Shown here: positions 5,680 through 6,299 of the stretch, one piece after another
Numbering within the stretch: the stretch's first letter is position 1
Layout: every line of letters begins with the position of its first letter
NCBI GenBank assembly: GCA_947627525.1
Contig: CANQWJ010000074.1
Span: forward strand, 1-6,299
DNA from: an uncultured Bacilli bacterium
GTDB taxonomy: Bacteria; Bacillota_I; Bacilli_A; RF39; UBA660
Reading direction: 5' to 3'
Length of the DNA stretch: 6,299 bases
Made by a program: the position numbers and the translations under genes
Notes under the pieces: generated by a model
Seen by the model: the letters and a program-made list of their open reading frames with translations, nothing else
What the model was told of the DNA's origin: nothing
Database searches by the model: none

Positions 5680-5708
5680 TTATCCACCTCACTATAAATT
5701 GTGGATAA
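5680..5708 (-). repeat. Perfect 8-bp inverted repeat TTATCCAC/GTGGATAA at the spoIIQ start
   Basis: TTATCCAC (5680-5687 on the plus strand) is repeated inverted as GTGGATAA (5701-5708) with a 13-base spacer, so arm centres lie 21 bases apart. In the mRNA it can fold as an 8-bp stem whose descending arm, GUGGAUAA, covers most of the AGGUGG ribosome binding site and ends one base before the AUG. As DNA, the upstream arm is a perfect DnaA box (TTATCCACA, minus strand, 5700-5708), and the other arm matches 8 of 9 positions. Which role applies, if any, cannot be decided from the window. Confidence 0.6.
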
Positions 5709-5732
5709 TTTTTAAGAATTTATACAAAAAAA

Positions 5733-5924
5733 TTAATGACTACATAAAAAAACATCATAAATAAATTCAGTTGATAAATAAATTAAAGAAATACCAAGTA
5801 AAAAATATAAAACACGGGCTGATACAATATGATTCTTTTTAAAAATACCATTTATATTTAATGATGACATTCCAAAAATGACTAATGGTGTCATAGCTAA
5901 ATACAAAAAGAATTTACTACTCAT
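5733..5924 (-). CDS. ywzB: DUF1146 (YwzB-like) small membrane protein
   Basis: This 63-residue protein is nearly all membrane: a first segment at about 4-21, a basic loop with FKKNHIVSARVLY (28-40), and a second segment at about 36-58. The FKKNHxxxAR motif followed by a hydrophobic stretch and a short FxxD ending is the hallmark of the DUF1146 family, of which B. subtilis YwzB is a member; that protein is slightly longer. No biochemical function is established for the family. The ATG at 5924 lies inside the end of the rpiB frame (8-base overlap), with AAGAAGGA at 5932-5939 and a 7-base spacer. Its position ahead of spoIIQ and mbl matches the order of ywzB, spoIIQ and mbl in Bacillus. It is probably co-transcribed with rpiB. 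Confidence 0.85.
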   Translation of the reverse strand: MSSKFFLYLAMTPLVIFGMSSLNINGIFKKNHIVSARVLYFLLGISLIYLSTEFIYDVFLCSH

Positions 5925-6299
5925 CTTTTGGTCCTTCTTTCTTTCTTCTCGTTCTCTTTGGCTTTTCTTCTACTTTTTCTTGTTTTTCATTTTCAACTTT
6001 TTCTTCTATTTTCTTCTCTTCTTCAACATTTTCCTGTTCTTCTAAAAGTTTCTTTTCTTTTTCTTCTTGAATTTGTTTTTTTATTAAATTGTTATTATTC
6101 TCATAATCCGTAATTTGTTTAATACGATTAATATGCTTATCTTCATTAGAAAAATTAGTTGAAAAGAAAGCATCAACTATATCTTTAGCACGATAAAGAG
6201 GCATATCTCCATTTAAAGCTAAAATATTAGCGTCATTATGAAGTCTAGTCATCTTAGCTTCATTAGAAGTACTAACTTTAGCACATCTAATTCCTTTAA
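5917..6299 (-). CDS. rpiB: RpiB/LacAB-family sugar-phosphate isomerase, C-terminal part with long charged tail (5' end outside window)
   Basis: RpiB interconverts ribose 5-phosphate and ribulose 5-phosphate in the non-oxidative pentose phosphate pathway. The frame is open to the window edge: 126 residues are visible, beginning KGIRCAKVSTSNEAK, so the internal ATG at 6252 is not the start. Family motifs are GIR near the beginning, the TRLHNDANILAL block (about 17-28) and the phosphate-binding KHINRIKQI segment (about 53-61) corresponding to GRHQxRVxxI in E. coli RpiB. The catalytic core normally ends about there, but here 60 further residues follow. They are rich in Glu and Lys, probably a helical or disordered tail, and end with KPKRTRRKKEGPKDE. 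The last codons and the TAG stop overlap the ywzB start by 8 bases. RpiB versus the related LacA/LacB cannot be fully separated from the C-terminal half; no lactose genes are nearby, which favours RpiB. Confidence 0.9.
   Translation of the reverse strand, partial: KGIRCAKVSTSNEAKMTRLHNDANILALNGDMPLYRAKDIVDAFFSTNFSNEDKHINRIKQITDYENNNNLIKKQIQEEKEKKLLEEQENVEEEKKIEEKVENEKQEKVEEKPKRTRRKKEGPKDE

Noticed and set aside
5680..5708. Replication origin based on DnaA boxes
   Set aside because: Only one perfect and one near-perfect box were found, with no box cluster, AT-rich unwinding element or dnaA/dnaN genes nearby.
5709..5732. SigF-type promoter before spoIIQ
   Set aside because: A GTATA resembling a SigF -35 box is present in the gap, but no GG-starting -10 box occurs at the required distance.
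5928..6113. Hydrophobic Phe/Leu-rich open frame on the plus strand
   Set aside because: It is the reverse of the Glu/Lys-rich tail of rpiB (GAA/AAA codons read as TTC/TTT), so the membrane-like look is an artefact.
6250..6252. ATG at 6252 as the rpiB start
   Set aside because: The frame continues upstream to the window edge with conserved RpiB sequence (KGIRCAKVS...), so this Met is internal.

Overview
The window is a compact, AT-rich stretch in which all nine genes lie on the minus strand, so transcription runs from base 6299 down to base 1. The protein set points to a low-GC Gram-positive of the class Bacilli or a close relative: SecA, a long-form ribosome hibernation factor, a small cold-shock protein, a TagO-type glycosyltransferase, Mbl, SpoIIQ, a DUF1146 (YwzB-like) protein and RpiB. 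Tryptophan is encoded by TGG, and TGA serves as the stop of mbl inside a terminator hairpin. The standard bacterial code therefore applies, not the Mollicutes UGA=Trp code. The lineage cannot be narrowed with confidence; an uncultured gut Bacilli or Erysipelotrichia-like genome would fit.

In transcription order: the end of rpiB (6299-5917, start outside the window) overlaps the ywzB-like gene (5924-5733). A 54-base gap holding a striking inverted repeat follows, then spoIIQ (5678-5046), which overlaps mbl (5046-4057) by one base. These four probably form one transcription unit, closed by a hairpin terminator built over the mbl stop codon. Next come tagO (3988-2768) with its own promoter and terminator, a LytTR-domain regulator with a degenerate receiver (2691-1957), a cold-shock protein gene (1797-1579) with an 80-base leader and its own terminator, hpf (1525-983) with an extended -10 promoter and a large terminator hairpin, and secA (872 to 1, 3' end outside the window), whose promoter is interleaved with the hpf terminator.

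The theme is cell envelope plus ribosome and secretion housekeeping. Mbl and TagO guide and build the wall, SpoIIQ is an envelope scaffold known from sporulation, SecA drives export, and Hpf and the cold-shock protein protect translation under stress. The order rpiB-ywzB-spoIIQ-mbl-tagO-hpf-secA matches the order of these genes along the Bacillus subtilis chromosome, but with the intervening genes (ATP synthase, murAA, spoIID, spoIIID, flagellar genes) absent. The window thus looks like a condensed remnant of an ancestral Bacilli gene order.

No mobile element, tRNA, rRNA, CRISPR array or clearly new defence-like system was seen. The points most worth following are the inverted repeat that could mask the spoIIQ ribosome binding site, the catalytically dead SpoIIQ kept without its usual sporulation neighbours, unusual substitutions in the TagO catalytic motifs, a receiver domain lacking its phospho-acceptor Asp, and a long charged tail on RpiB. 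There is no gene-free stretch above 300 bases; the longest gap is 159 bases (1798-1956).
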